This document shows positions 9,463-17,495 of a stretch of 64,000 nt of DNA, piece by piece (position 1 is the stretch's first letter; each line of letters begins with the position of its first letter). Source of the stretch: Betaproteobacteria bacterium (GTDB lineage: Bacteria > Pseudomonadota > Gammaproteobacteria > Burkholderiales > SG8-41); contig JAKFYK010000044.1 of assembly GCA_021730905.1 (NCBI GenBank), positions 1 through 64,000 of the forward strand. Reading direction: 5' to 3'. The notes under the pieces were generated by a model. The model saw only the letters and a program-made list of their open reading frames with translations, was not told where the DNA came from and ran no database searches. A program made the position numbers and the translations under genes.

Positions 9463-10845
9463 ATGATATTTAATAATATAATCAAATACTTAAATAATTT
9501 TATTATGCTTGGGATACTCCTCTCAAGCACGGTGGCAATCGCTCAGACCCCAGTCCAACCGCAGGTGCAACCGTCTGCAGATGCCGACAAGGCCGGAGCG
9601 GAAAAGTCCCGGGATGGTCTGGATGCATCGAAGCCGGTTGAGAAGCCATCAGCATCGGGCTGGCGTGGCTTCGTGCAAGCGGAGGCTGCACGAGCGTACC
9701 GTGATCCGGATCACTGGTCCAAGGCGCGTCTGCGACTCGACTTGAACCGCCAAGGGCAGTTCAGTGAGAACGTGAAATGGAAGATTGGCGGCCGATTTGA
9801 CTACGATGCGGCCTATGACCGTTCAAATTTTTATCCACCTGACGTTCGCAAAGACCAGCGCTACGGCTTTGCCTTGCGCGAAAACTACCTCGATATAGGT
9901 GCTGGTGATTGGGACGTTCGCTTAGGCCGACAACACGTCATATGGGGTGAGATGGTGGGGCTATTTTTCGCGGATGTGGTGTCGGCCAAGGACATGCGCG
10001 AATTCCTGTTGCCCGAGTTCGACCAGCTACGGACACCGCAATGGGCGGCGCGGGCTTCGTACTACAAAAATGACACGAATTTCGAGCTGCTGTGGATCCC
10101 GGTGCCTACTATCGATCGGATTGGCAAGCCGGGGGCCGACTTTTATCCTTATCCGTTACCGGTGCTGGCCAACTATCTCGGAGAAGTCAAGCCCGCACGC
10201 AAGCTCGACAACTCGAACTATGGAATGCGCCTGTCGCACTTGAAAAACGGGTGGGACGTCTCCGGATTCCTGTACCATAGCATTGATGCGGCGCCGACGT
10301 TTTACCGCGTTAGCGCACCTTTGGCACCGCTGGCTTTCCAGGCACGACACGACAAGATTAATCAGTTTGGCGGTACGCTTGCCAAGGACTTGGGCTCAAC
10401 AGTATTGAAGGGCGAGGTGGTCTATACCGGAGGGCGTAAGTTTAACGACACGCGATTTATCCAACCGGATGGGCTGGTCAAGCAAAATACGCTGGATTAT
10501 GCGGTCGGCCTTGATTTCACCTTTGAGGGTGATACACGGGTAAATCTACAGGCTTTCCAGCGTGTATTTTTTGACCACGATCCTGGCATTATTCCCGATA
10601 AACGGGAGAGCGGCGCCAGCATCTTTGTTAGCAGCAAGCTTGGACACAATCTCGACGCGCAGGCGTTGCTGGTTCATAGTCTGAATCGGCGCGACTGGAT
10701 GCTGCGCCCACGGGTCACCTGGGGCTTTGAAAAGAACTGGCGGCTGGCGGTGGGGGCAGACGTCTTCAGCGGGTCGCAGACAGGTCTATTTGGCCGATAT
10801 AACAACAACGACCGCGTCTATACCGAAGTGCGGTACTCATTCTGA
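9463..10845 (+). CDS. DUF1302-type outer-membrane beta-barrel protein
   Basis: A predicted outer-membrane protein of about 460 residues resembling the DUF1302 family. It has a signal peptide (LGILLSSTVAIAQ), a low-complexity Pro/Gln spacer, then a beta-rich body with repeating strand patterns such as RLRLDLNRQGQF. A DVRLGRQHVIWGEMVGLFFAD block is typical of DUF1302, and the chain ends in an aromatic C-terminal strand (VYTEVRYSF), the usual signal for barrel assembly. ATG 9463 is preferred to the TTG at 9448; ATG 9505 is a further in-frame option. It sits between the ATPase and the two permeases, so it may be the outer-membrane end of that export route. Confidence 0.85.
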   Translation: MIFNNIIKYLNNFIMLGILLSSTVAIAQTPVQPQVQPSADADKAGAEKSRDGLDASKPVEKPSASGWRGFVQAEAARAYRDPDHWSKARLRLDLNRQGQFSENVKWKIGGRFDYDAAYDRSNFYPPDVRKDQRYGFALRENYLDIGAGDWDVRLGRQHVIWGEMVGLFFADVVSAKDMREFLLPEFDQLRTPQWAARASYYKNDTNFELLWIPVPTIDRIGKPGADFYPYPLPVLANYLGEVKPARKLDNSNYGMRLSHLKNGWDVSGFLYHSIDAAPTFYRVSAPLAPLAFQARHDKINQFGGTLAKDLGSTVLKGEVVYTGGRKFNDTRFIQPDGLVKQNTLDYAVGLDFTFEGDTRVNLQAFQRVFFDHDPGIIPDKRESGASIFVSSKLGHNLDAQALLVHSLNRRDWMLRPRVTWGFEKNWRLAVGADVFSGSQTGLFGRYNNNDRVYTEVRYSF

Positions 10846-10886
10846 TTGGCTTTTTGTTTTGCTCTGACGACTGCGTCGCAATATCT

Positions 10887-12098
10887 TTAGATGTTCTGCC
10901 TTAGGGCATCAACGATCGGCATACGGGCCACTCGTTTGGCGGGAAGGATTGCCGCGAGTACAGTGGCGCTAAGGCCAATGACGAAAGACACCAGAATCGC
11001 CGTAGGAATGAGCTGAATGCGTGCGGTATAGCCTATATTCGCGTTCGGTGGAGGAGGCATCGGAATGCCAACACTGGAGATGGCTAACCCCAATCCAATG
11101 CCAACTGCCACACCAATGGTGCTGCCTATCAGCCCCAACAAAACACTCTCAGTCAGAATCAACCGTGTTACTTGGCTGCTGCGACTGCCTAGCGACATCA
11201 TTGTGCCAAACTCTCCGACTCGCTCGAACACACTCATGTTAACGCTATTCGCAACGCCCAGCAGAACCATAAACAAAATAATAAATTGCATTACGCCAAA
11301 TTGACGCCTATAGAGGTCTACAGTCTTTTCGTAGAAGTCATTCAGTTCGACCCACGTCTTTACCTCCAGATCCGATGCCGCCAGTTGTGTTTTAAACAGC
11401 GCAGAAACGCTGTCGGTATCGGACGTTTTTTTCAAAGACACGACCAGCGCATTTACCCCCTTGGTTCCGAGTAGTTCCTGGGCTGCGGCCAATGGAATCT
11501 TCACGGCTCTGGCGTCATATTCGTTGGAAAAGCTTTGAAATACACCAACGACCTCGAACTCCAGGCTGTTTAGCGCGCCTTCCAGCGCATTCGCGAGAAT
11601 CGTAACGCTGTCACCGGGCGATAACTTGAGGGATTTTGCCACGCCTTGGCCGACCTCGATTCCATATTTGTCTTTGTCGGCGAGGCGGCGTCCTTTGACC
11701 ATTTGTACGAAGCTGCCAAGTTCGGCTTCCTTCCCGGGCTCGACGCCTTCGCCGATGATGGGCACATCACTACGGCCATTGTTGAGCAATGCCCCAAAAT
11801 TGAGGCGCGCCATGACGTCGCTGACGCTGGTGGAACTCGTAATGCTTTTCTTGACTTCATCCGGATTCAAAATGACATACTTTTCCGGGGCGCGTGACCC
11901 GGCGGCGTAGAATCCCTTCTTGTAGACCTGCAGGTGGCCTGTCTGTGAATGAATCAGAACTTCACCAAGCTGCACAAAGATGTCGTTCACCCAACCACCG
12001 GCAAGAACGAGCGCCATCACGCCAAAAACAACCGCCGCAAGTGTCATTGCAGTGTGTGTTTTCTTGCGCACGATGTTGCGCAATGCAAGTCCTATCAT
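10887..12098 (-). CDS. FtsX/LolE-type ABC transporter permease (second gene)
   Basis: A 403-residue inner-membrane permease of the MacB/FtsX/LolCE class. A first transmembrane segment (residues 17-38) follows the LALRNIVRKKTHT lead. A large periplasmic domain (about 45-260) comes next, and the C-terminal FtsX domain has three membrane segments and ends in the usual ILPAKRVARMPIVDALR motif. It starts 14 bases after the preceding permease gene on the same strand, so the two form an operon and probably a heterodimer. The ATPase at 7731 is the nearest candidate energiser. A PMPPPPNANIGYTA stretch between the last membrane helices is shared with its neighbour. Confidence 0.92.
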   Translation of the reverse strand: MIGLALRNIVRKKTHTAMTLAAVVFGVMALVLAGGWVNDIFVQLGEVLIHSQTGHLQVYKKGFYAAGSRAPEKYVILNPDEVKKSITSSTSVSDVMARLNFGALLNNGRSDVPIIGEGVEPGKEAELGSFVQMVKGRRLADKDKYGIEVGQGVAKSLKLSPGDSVTILANALEGALNSLEFEVVGVFQSFSNEYDARAVKIPLAAAQELLGTKGVNALVVSLKKTSDTDSVSALFKTQLAASDLEVKTWVELNDFYEKTVDLYRRQFGVMQFIILFMVLLGVANSVNMSVFERVGEFGTMMSLGSRSSQVTRLILTESVLLGLIGSTIGVAVGIGLGLAISSVGIPMPPPPNANIGYTARIQLIPTAILVSFVIGLSATVLAAILPAKRVARMPIVDALRQNI

Positions 12099-12112
12099 AG
12101 GGGAGCAGACAT

Positions 12113-13342
12113 CTAACGGTTAAAGCGCAAAGAGTTGACAATTTCCATGCGTGAGGCCCGCCAGGACGGGTAGATACTAGCAATCAATGTCGTACCTACT
12201 GCCAACGCGAAAGCTTCTATTCCCATACGCCATGTTACGAGCACCCCGCCAAGGAACCCGTGGCTCTTTCCGGGCGGGGGGGGCATCGGAATGCCTATAG
12301 CCGAAATGACGTGTGCAAGAGCGACACCCACTATCAGCCCAAGGATGCCGCCGGCGCATCCGAGCAGAACGCCTTCGCAAATAAACAATCGCAGGATACC
12401 GCTGCGCTTAACACCGAGCGCCATGGCTGTGCCGATCTCGCCGATACGCTCCAGCACGCTCATGATCATGGTATTCGAAATACACAATAGTATGATCAAC
12501 GCGATGATCACACGAAGCCCCTGAATCTGTTTGGTGAACAACGCAGCCGTTTTGTTGTAAAAATCCGAGAGCTGATTCCATGGAACCACCTCGTACTGAT
12601 CCTTCGGCAACTTATCCCGCACCTTGGCAAGCATGGCGTTGGTTTGCGCCGTGTTGTTCAGCAGCACAATCCAGACGTGAGAACCTTTGGTGCGCAACAG
12701 CTCACGCGTTGTTGCCAGCGGTAGACGCAATGCCGAATCGTCATACTGCTTGCTCACTGAACTAAACAAGCCTAGAACGGTGACTTCGACCGCATTGGTG
12801 CCTCCCGATGCTGTCGTGGCTAAGAGTACTACGCGATCGCCAACATTAATACCGAGGTTTCGCGCGAGTCCTTCACCGACTATGACCGTTCGCGGATCAT
12901 TGGCTGAAAGGTTCTTGCCTGCCGATATCTGCAGGGCATCGCCAAATTCCGCCTCTTCTTTCGGACTAACGCCTTCGCCGATAAAGGAGATCGTCGAAGA
13001 GCCGTGGCTGATCAATCCGCTAAACGACAGCCGTGGGGCGATTGTTTTGATACTACTCGGTTCATTCGGCGCTTCGAGCTGCGGAATCACATCGGGTAAC
13101 AAAAACGCGTAGGGATTGGACTTGCCGGTATCGTGGTATCCCGGTTTGACAATTTGTAAATGGCCAAGCTGAGAATTGATCGTCTCCTCGCGAAAATCCA
13201 CGAAGATCCGTTCTATGAAGCCCGTGGCTAGCAATAAAGCTGTTATTCCAAAGGCCACCGCCCCAATGGCAATGGCGCTGCGCCGCCGCTGACGGATGAT
13301 ATTGCGCGCGGCCAAGGAGAAATCCAGCAAGATCGTTCGCAC
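12113..13342 (-). CDS. FtsX/LolE-type ABC transporter permease (first gene)
   Basis: A 409-residue paralogue of the downstream permease with the same plan: N-terminal membrane segment after LAARNIIRQRRRS, periplasmic MacB-like core, then the FtsX domain ending SWRASRMEIVNSLRFNR. Both proteins carry PMPPPP in the last extracytoplasmic loop, which marks them as members of one subfamily. Two different FtsX permeases plus a LolD-type ATPase and a LolA-like carrier give the same parts list as LolCDE-LolA. The organism's housekeeping lolCDE should be elsewhere, so I treat this as a specialised copy. The promoter should lie just upstream of 13342. Confidence 0.92.
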   Translation of the reverse strand: MRTILLDFSLAARNIIRQRRRSAIAIGAVAFGITALLLATGFIERIFVDFREETINSQLGHLQIVKPGYHDTGKSNPYAFLLPDVIPQLEAPNEPSSIKTIAPRLSFSGLISHGSSTISFIGEGVSPKEEAEFGDALQISAGKNLSANDPRTVIVGEGLARNLGINVGDRVVLLATTASGGTNAVEVTVLGLFSSVSKQYDDSALRLPLATTRELLRTKGSHVWIVLLNNTAQTNAMLAKVRDKLPKDQYEVVPWNQLSDFYNKTAALFTKQIQGLRVIIALIILLCISNTMIMSVLERIGEIGTAMALGVKRSGILRLFICEGVLLGCAGGILGLIVGVALAHVISAIGIPMPPPPGKSHGFLGGVLVTWRMGIEAFALAVGTTLIASIYPSWRASRMEIVNSLRFNR

Positions 13343-13524
13343 AGTACTCGCTCAGCAATATGAAGAAGCAATGGCCGTTAGCCGGGCGCCGGAACGTGAT
13401 TTTCCAGCAATAGTTTCCTACATGGGCATAGTAACATCGCCATGAACGAAACATCAAAAACAGTGACAAACCGTTGAGCTTCCCCGCTTTTGGTCTCCTT
13501 GGGGCATCAGTCAATTGACGCTAA

Positions 13525-13541
13525 TGTCGGATATTCTTACG
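13525..13541 (+). promoter_or_regulatory. Candidate PrsR (PEP-CTERM box) binding site 1
   Basis: TGTCGGATATTCTTACG fits the pattern TGTCGGA-N5-TTAC(A/G) that recurs four times in intergenic DNA of this window. It lies about 65 bases upstream of a -24/-12 promoter, the usual distance for a sigma-54 enhancer site. Assignment to PrsR is inferred from the neighbouring prsR gene. Confidence 0.6.
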
Positions 13542-13605
13542 TTGATTGTCTCAACAGCCCCGGCATAAATTATTTTTATAGTTAACAATCAAGTACTTAA
13601 TATAA

Positions 13606-13621
13606 TGGCTCGGAATTTGCT
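13606..13621 (+). promoter_or_regulatory. Sigma-54 (-24/-12) promoter of the lytic transglycosylase gene
   Basis: TGGCTCGGAATTTGCT matches the sigma-54 consensus TGGCACGRNNNTTGCW at all but one defined position, with exactly ten bases between GG and GC. The ATG follows at 13660. PrsR, encoded in this window, is a sigma-54-dependent activator. Confidence 0.75.
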
Positions 13622-13659
13622 TGGCTATTGAGGATTCTGATGATTAAAGCCAAGTTTCG

Positions 13660-14562
13660 ATGATAAGGTTAATTCAAAATTCGGTTGTAGCAGCGGTTCT
13701 GGCGTCGATGCCGAGCTTTGCTGCAGCTAACGTTCAATCCAGCGATTTGGAGATTTCCGCCAAGCAAGGCGATCCCAAGGCGCAGGTGGAGTTGGCGGTC
13801 AAGTACGCCCATGCCGAAGGCGTACCCAGAGATTTAGGCAAAGCCAACAGCCTGTATTGCCTTGCTGCAAAGCAGGGTTATGCCGAAGGGCAATTCAAGC
13901 TCGGCTGGGTTTATGCCAATGGCCGTGGTGTGCCCCGAAACGATAGCGTGGCTGCCGTATTGTTCAAGATGGCGGCAGATCAAGGGCACGAGTACGCGGC
14001 AAGGCTGCTCAGCGTCGTGCATGCGCAGCCCGATGTTCAAATGCCGACCTGCCTGCTACCCGATCCGCCGCCAGTTGCGGTTGTACCGCAGGAAGATCCT
14101 GCGGTTACCATAATGGCTCCGAAAGAGATCATGCAGTTGGTGCAACGGCTCGCGCCTCACTATGCTGTCGATTCAAACTTGGCGCTGGCACTGATCTCGG
14201 TGGAGTCGGCCTTCAATCCATCGGCACTGTCTCCGAAAAAGGCGCAGGGTCTGATGCAATTGATACCCGCGACAGCAGAACGGTTTGGCGTAAAGAAAGT
14301 GTTTAACCCGGACGAAAATGTCAAGGGCGGGCTGGCGTACTTGCGCTGGCTGCTGGCCTATTTCCAGGGGGATGTATCACTGGTATTGGCTGCCTACAAT
14401 GCAGGCGAGGGCGCGGTCGAGAAATACCGTGGTATCCCCCCCTACGCAGAAACCCGCGATTACGTCCGCAAAATTACCGGCATCTACAAGAAGACCACCC
14501 ACCCCTACAACCCTGACGTCGTCAGGCCATCGGCTATTATTGCCCAGGCGAAACGCATGTAA
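13660..14562 (+). CDS. Lytic transglycosylase (SLT) with N-terminal Sel1 repeats
   Basis: A periplasmic peptidoglycan lytic transglycosylase of 300 residues. A signal peptide (ending near SFAAANV) is followed by two Sel1-type repeats (residues 35-105, e.g. AVKYAHAEGVPRDLGKA). A proline-rich linker leads to a lysozyme-like SLT domain (about 150-285). The catalytic glutamate is in LISVESAFNPSALS, and the GLMQLIPATAERFGV and LAAYNAGEGAV motifs of family 1 are present. Its promoter is sigma-54 type with an upstream box shared with PEP-CTERM genes, so it is probably part of the PrsK/PrsR response. I infer that it may open the cell wall for an envelope-spanning export or exosortase process. Confidence 0.93.
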   Translation: MIRLIQNSVVAAVLASMPSFAAANVQSSDLEISAKQGDPKAQVELAVKYAHAEGVPRDLGKANSLYCLAAKQGYAEGQFKLGWVYANGRGVPRNDSVAAVLFKMAADQGHEYAARLLSVVHAQPDVQMPTCLLPDPPPVAVVPQEDPAVTIMAPKEIMQLVQRLAPHYAVDSNLALALISVESAFNPSALSPKKAQGLMQLIPATAERFGVKKVFNPDENVKGGLAYLRWLLAYFQGDVSLVLAAYNAGEGAVEKYRGIPPYAETRDYVRKITGIYKKTTHPYNPDVVRPSAIIAQAKRM

Positions 14563-14847
14563 TGGTGGTGATGCTCTTCGGTCGCGTTTGCACGTGCTAC
14601 CAATATATCTAGGCAATTGCAAAGCTTGATGGTTCAGAACACGCAGGTGCTCCTAAGGCACAATCGATGCACATGCTTTTCTGCGTTGCTGATCTGTCCC
14701 GTTGCGATCACCGCATTCGAGATAATTGAAGTGGTTTTGTCTCGGGCCGGTTACCATATCGTCAAGATGTACACTGATCGCCCTTCTATGCAACCTGCCG
14801 AAAGGTCGATCCAATGCTTGGCTGACATTTCCATGCTCAGGCGGTAG

Positions 14848-14864
14848 TGTCGGATTTTTTTACG
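14848..14864 (+). promoter_or_regulatory. Candidate PrsR (PEP-CTERM box) binding site 2
   Basis: TGTCGGATTTTTTTACG, the same TGTCGGA-N5-TTACG arrangement as site 1. It lies about 340 bases upstream of the -24/-12 element of the PEP-CTERM gene. That is long but workable for an enhancer acting by looping. Confidence 0.5.
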
Positions 14865-15204
14865 CCTCAACGAATCAAGATACAAATGGTAAGCATATGT
14901 TTAAAATTGGTTTTTGTACTTTATACGGTTTTCGAGCGAAACAGGGCGTTAACAAGGGTAGGGATAAGCAGAGTGTCATAAGTGCACAATAAACCGTTTA
15001 CATGGCTACAGCAATTGCGGCGGCCAGAACGGGCGCAGTTTTATGTTATGACACTGTTTATAAAGGGACTTTTTGTAAAGATACTGAATCGAATTATGCA
15101 GGGCTTTCCCTTGGGGCTAATGCGGTGACGGAATTCTTTACATTTTGCATACAAGATAAATATTATAGTTTTATAATCCATTGTTTTTAAACAATATATT
15201 ATGT

Positions 15205-15221
15205 TTGGCACGGTTAGTGCT
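15205..15221 (+). promoter_or_regulatory. Sigma-54 (-24/-12) promoter of PEP-CTERM gene
   Basis: TTGGCACGGTTAGTGCT matches YTGGCACGRNNNTTGCW at every defined position except one (G for T at position 13). The GG-N10-GC spacing is correct. Transcription should start near 15232, just before the TTAACT repeats, giving a leader of about 55 bases. Confidence 0.8.
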
Positions 15222-15240
15222 ATTAATTGGACGTAGCTTC

Positions 15241-15264
15241 TTAACTTTAACTTTAACTTTAACT
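15241..15264 (+). repeat. Hexanucleotide tandem repeat (TTAACT)4 in a 5' leader
   Basis: Four perfect copies of TTAACT followed by a degenerate fifth (TTTAGC). The array ends 22 bases before the ATG at 15287 and lies downstream of the sigma-54 promoter, so it would be transcribed into the leader. Such short tandem repeats can change copy number during replication. Confidence 0.85.
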
Positions 15265-15286
15265 TTTAGCTAGATTGGGGTACAAA

Positions 15287-16297
15287 ATGAAACTTAGAAA
15301 AACGGCGATTGCAGCGGCTGTCTCGGTAGTGGTGGGTGTTGGAGCGGCTGGTCAAGCACAAGCCGGATCGTTTGCGAGTTCGTTGCTTGATGTTAGCAAT
15401 TTCACGTTGGGAACATATTCTAGCGGGACGGTTACTCCATTTGACTTCTCTCAGTTTAATTCCCTGAGTATTAACGATAACGGTACTAATACCGCGGTTA
15501 TCGTGGGGCAACCAGGCGTAAACCTCAATGCCTCAAGTACAACTCTGGTCGCGGCCATGGACAATTCTTTGGCGTTGGTTGGAACATACGCGGGAGGACA
15601 GAATAATTTCACTCCTTCCGGTGTTCCTCCCACTACACTGTTTTCGCGCAGCGATTCACTATTGCTTGGAACTCCAATTTCTGCTATCGCCCTCGGAATT
15701 ACCCCGGCTATGGTAGGCGTCCGGGCCATAACGATCTCTGAAACCTCGTTGACATCCACTGCTATCGGCAATGCCGGGTCATCGCTGAATCTGACTTCGA
15801 CGCTGGATTTTGTCTTGAATACCAGCATCACAAACGCAGCCATTTCTTTTGATGCCACTCGGATCGTGCGCGCGTGGACTTCAGCGGACGCAAGACCAGG
15901 GAGTTCGGCGTCGGCTAATACTGCATGGTCAATTTCACTTTCACATGCAGACCCGCTTACCGGTGAGGCTGTCGTGGATTTTCAATGGAATCCGAACGGT
16001 GGCGCACTTAATACCGGGACGCACGATGGACTGACAGAGATTAACGACTCGTGCAACTTGGCTGCGAACGTGAGCGCATCGTTCAATCAGCAGTTCGCCC
16101 CATTGTCATGCAGTGGCGCGTTCTTGGCTGTTGCAAACGGCGTAACACTGCTATCTGGCTTGAATTATAGCTTGAACATTAATCACCAAAGCCAAGACAA
16201 TGCAGTTTTTGTACCCGAGCCTGGCTCACTTGCATTGTTGGGCCTTGGACTTCTGGGCCTCGGAGCTTTTGGCCTGCGGAAAAAAAGCGCCTCCTAG
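15287..16297 (+). CDS. PEP-CTERM sorting domain surface protein
   Basis: A secreted exosortase substrate of 336 residues. It has an N-terminal signal peptide (MKLRKTAIAAAVSVV... ending near QAQAG) and a Ser/Thr/Asn-rich beta-type body without a known enzymatic domain. The C-terminal sorting signal is VPEPGSLALLGLGLL, a hydrophobic helix, then the basic tail LRKKSAS. Exosortase would cleave at the PEP motif. The start is ATG 15287; the track's TTG at 15275 is upstream of a better start. It is preceded by a sigma-54 promoter and a tandem repeat and followed by a strong terminator, so it is monocistronic. The body contains two cysteines (NDSCNLA and LSCSGA), perhaps one disulphide. Confidence 0.93.
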   Translation: MKLRKTAIAAAVSVVVGVGAAGQAQAGSFASSLLDVSNFTLGTYSSGTVTPFDFSQFNSLSINDNGTNTAVIVGQPGVNLNASSTTLVAAMDNSLALVGTYAGGQNNFTPSGVPPTTLFSRSDSLLLGTPISAIALGITPAMVGVRAITISETSLTSTAIGNAGSSLNLTSTLDFVLNTSITNAAISFDATRIVRAWTSADARPGSSASANTAWSISLSHADPLTGEAVVDFQWNPNGGALNTGTHDGLTEINDSCNLAANVSASFNQQFAPLSCSGAFLAVANGVTLLSGLNYSLNINHQSQDNAVFVPEPGSLALLGLGLLGLGAFGLRKKSAS

Positions 16298-16357
16298 AAG
16301 AGGTTTCGACTTCTGGGTTTTGTGAGTAGCACTTACTGAGCGCGCATCGCGCATGTG

Positions 16358-16384
16358 AAAAAGGCACCCTCGTGGTGCCTTTTT
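16358..16384 (+). terminator. Rho-independent terminator after PEP-CTERM gene
   Basis: AAAAAGGCACC-CTCGT-GGTGCCTTTTT: an 11-pair perfect stem with a five-base loop, whose right arm runs into a T-run. It could also work from the other strand because of the left A-run. Confidence 0.88.
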
Positions 16385-16631
16385 CTATGGGCCTTCTTAA
16401 AGTTTGGGGCTGCACTAGCAAAGGTTTTCCTGCTGTTCCGCGGGACTGCCAATGGGAAATACTGCGAGATTTATTTTACGGTGTGGCAACCAAGGACTTG
16501 TTAACGCAATGGACAACGCTTGTCGAGTGATCAACATATTTTCGACAGGCATAGTAAGATTAACCTACAAGGGCATCAAGAACGGCACGAAGATATGATG
16601 TCGGCTTGGGTGAGCCATGAGGAGAGGTGTG
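16385..16631. other. Leader region of the thiF-nitroreductase operon with a dyad
   Basis: No gene seen. A dyad TGTCGA-N15-TCGACA occupies 16521-16547, about 85 bases before the GTG start at 16632, and could be an operator. A loose GG-N10-GC match at about 16404-16420 is too weak to call as a sigma-54 promoter. Confidence 0.4.
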
Positions 16632-17495
16632 GTGAAAATAGAATTCAACTACGAAAAAGCGTTCTCTCGCAATATCGGCTGGGTCACTGAGACCGAGCAA
16701 CAAGCTCTGCGTGGTAAGCGCATTGCGATTGCAGGGCTGGGAGGCGTAGGCGGCGCTCATCTGCTGACACTGACCCGGTTAGGCATCGGCGCATTCCACA
16801 TCTCGGATTTTGACGTTTTTGATGTTCCAAACTTCAATCGTCAGGCTGGTGCCATGATGAGCACGGTGGGCCGGCCCAAATCAGACGTACTCGCCGCCAT
16901 GGCGCGCGACATCAATCCAGAGGTGCAAATCAAGGTCTTCGAGAAGGGTGTGAACGCAGAGAATCTCGAGGCTTTTCTCGAAGGTGTTGATCTGTATGTG
17001 GATGGTCTTGATTTTTTTGCATTTTCTGCCCGAAAGCTGGTCTATCCGGCGTGCGCTGTCAAGAGCATCCCGGCGACAACTGCCGCCCCTCTAGGCATGG
17101 GTACCGCCATGCTCAATTTTTTACCAGGTGGCATGACTTTTGAAGAGTATTTTCGCTGGGACGGCTGTACTGAGAACCAGATGGCGCTACGTTTTCTGAT
17201 CGGGCTTTCTCCGGCCATGCTTCAGCGTGGCTACCTGGTCGATCAAAGCGCGGTGGATTTCAAGGCACGTAAAGGGCCATCAACGCCTATGGCGTGTGAC
17301 CTGTGTGCTGGTGTCGCGGCGACACAGGCGCTGAAGATACTGCTGCGTCGAGGAGATATCGTGTCGGCGCCATATGGCCTGCATTTTGACGCCTACCGCA
17401 ACAAGATGGTGAAAACCTGGAGACCGTGGGGTAACGGCAATCCCATTCAGAGGATCGCCCTAGCAATCGCTAGTCGCCAGTTGGGTGTGGAGTGA
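16632..17495 (+). CDS. ThiF/MoeB/E1-like adenylyltransferase
   Basis: A stand-alone E1-like adenylating protein of about 287 residues. The nucleotide-binding motif GLGGVGGAHLLTLTRLGIG is near residue 35, followed by the acidic DFDVFDVPNFNRQ loop with the expected Asn and Arg, and a late CDLCAG segment. The family activates a carboxylate as an acyl-adenylate. I prefer GTG 16632, preceded by AGGAG seven bases away, to ATG 16617. Its stop overlaps the GTG of a nitroreductase-like gene (GTGA), so translation is coupled. No ThiS/MoaD-like partner is nearby, so the substrate may be a small molecule or peptide carboxylate. The N-acyl amino acid synthase that converges from 19466 suggests one possible substrate class. 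Confidence 0.85.
   Translation: MKIEFNYEKAFSRNIGWVTETEQQALRGKRIAIAGLGGVGGAHLLTLTRLGIGAFHISDFDVFDVPNFNRQAGAMMSTVGRPKSDVLAAMARDINPEVQIKVFEKGVNAENLEAFLEGVDLYVDGLDFFAFSARKLVYPACAVKSIPATTAAPLGMGTAMLNFLPGGMTFEEYFRWDGCTENQMALRFLIGLSPAMLQRGYLVDQSAVDFKARKGPSTPMACDLCAGVAATQALKILLRRGDIVSAPYGLHFDAYRNKMVKTWRPWGNGNPIQRIALAIASRQLGVE

Larger units (their letters stand above)
13343..13659. other. Divergent intergenic region with PrsR-type box and sigma-54 promoter
   Basis: 317 bases between the permease operon (leftward) and the lytic transglycosylase (rightward). It contains a TGTCGGA-N5-TTACG box at 13525-13541 and a near-consensus -24/-12 element at 13606-13621, both described separately. No gene was seen. 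Confidence 0.6.
14563..15286. other. Long intergenic region before a PEP-CTERM gene
   Basis: About 720 bases. Open frames here (14617-14847, 14726-14992) lack homology I recognise and have poor starts, so I do not call them. The useful content is a PrsR-type box at 14848-14864, a sigma-54 promoter at 15205-15221 and a TTAACT tandem repeat at 15241-15264. Confidence 0.55.

Noticed and set aside
16404-16420. GG-N10-GC element upstream of thiF as a sigma-54 promoter
   Set aside because: Four mismatches in the conserved positions and 200 bases from the start; too weak.
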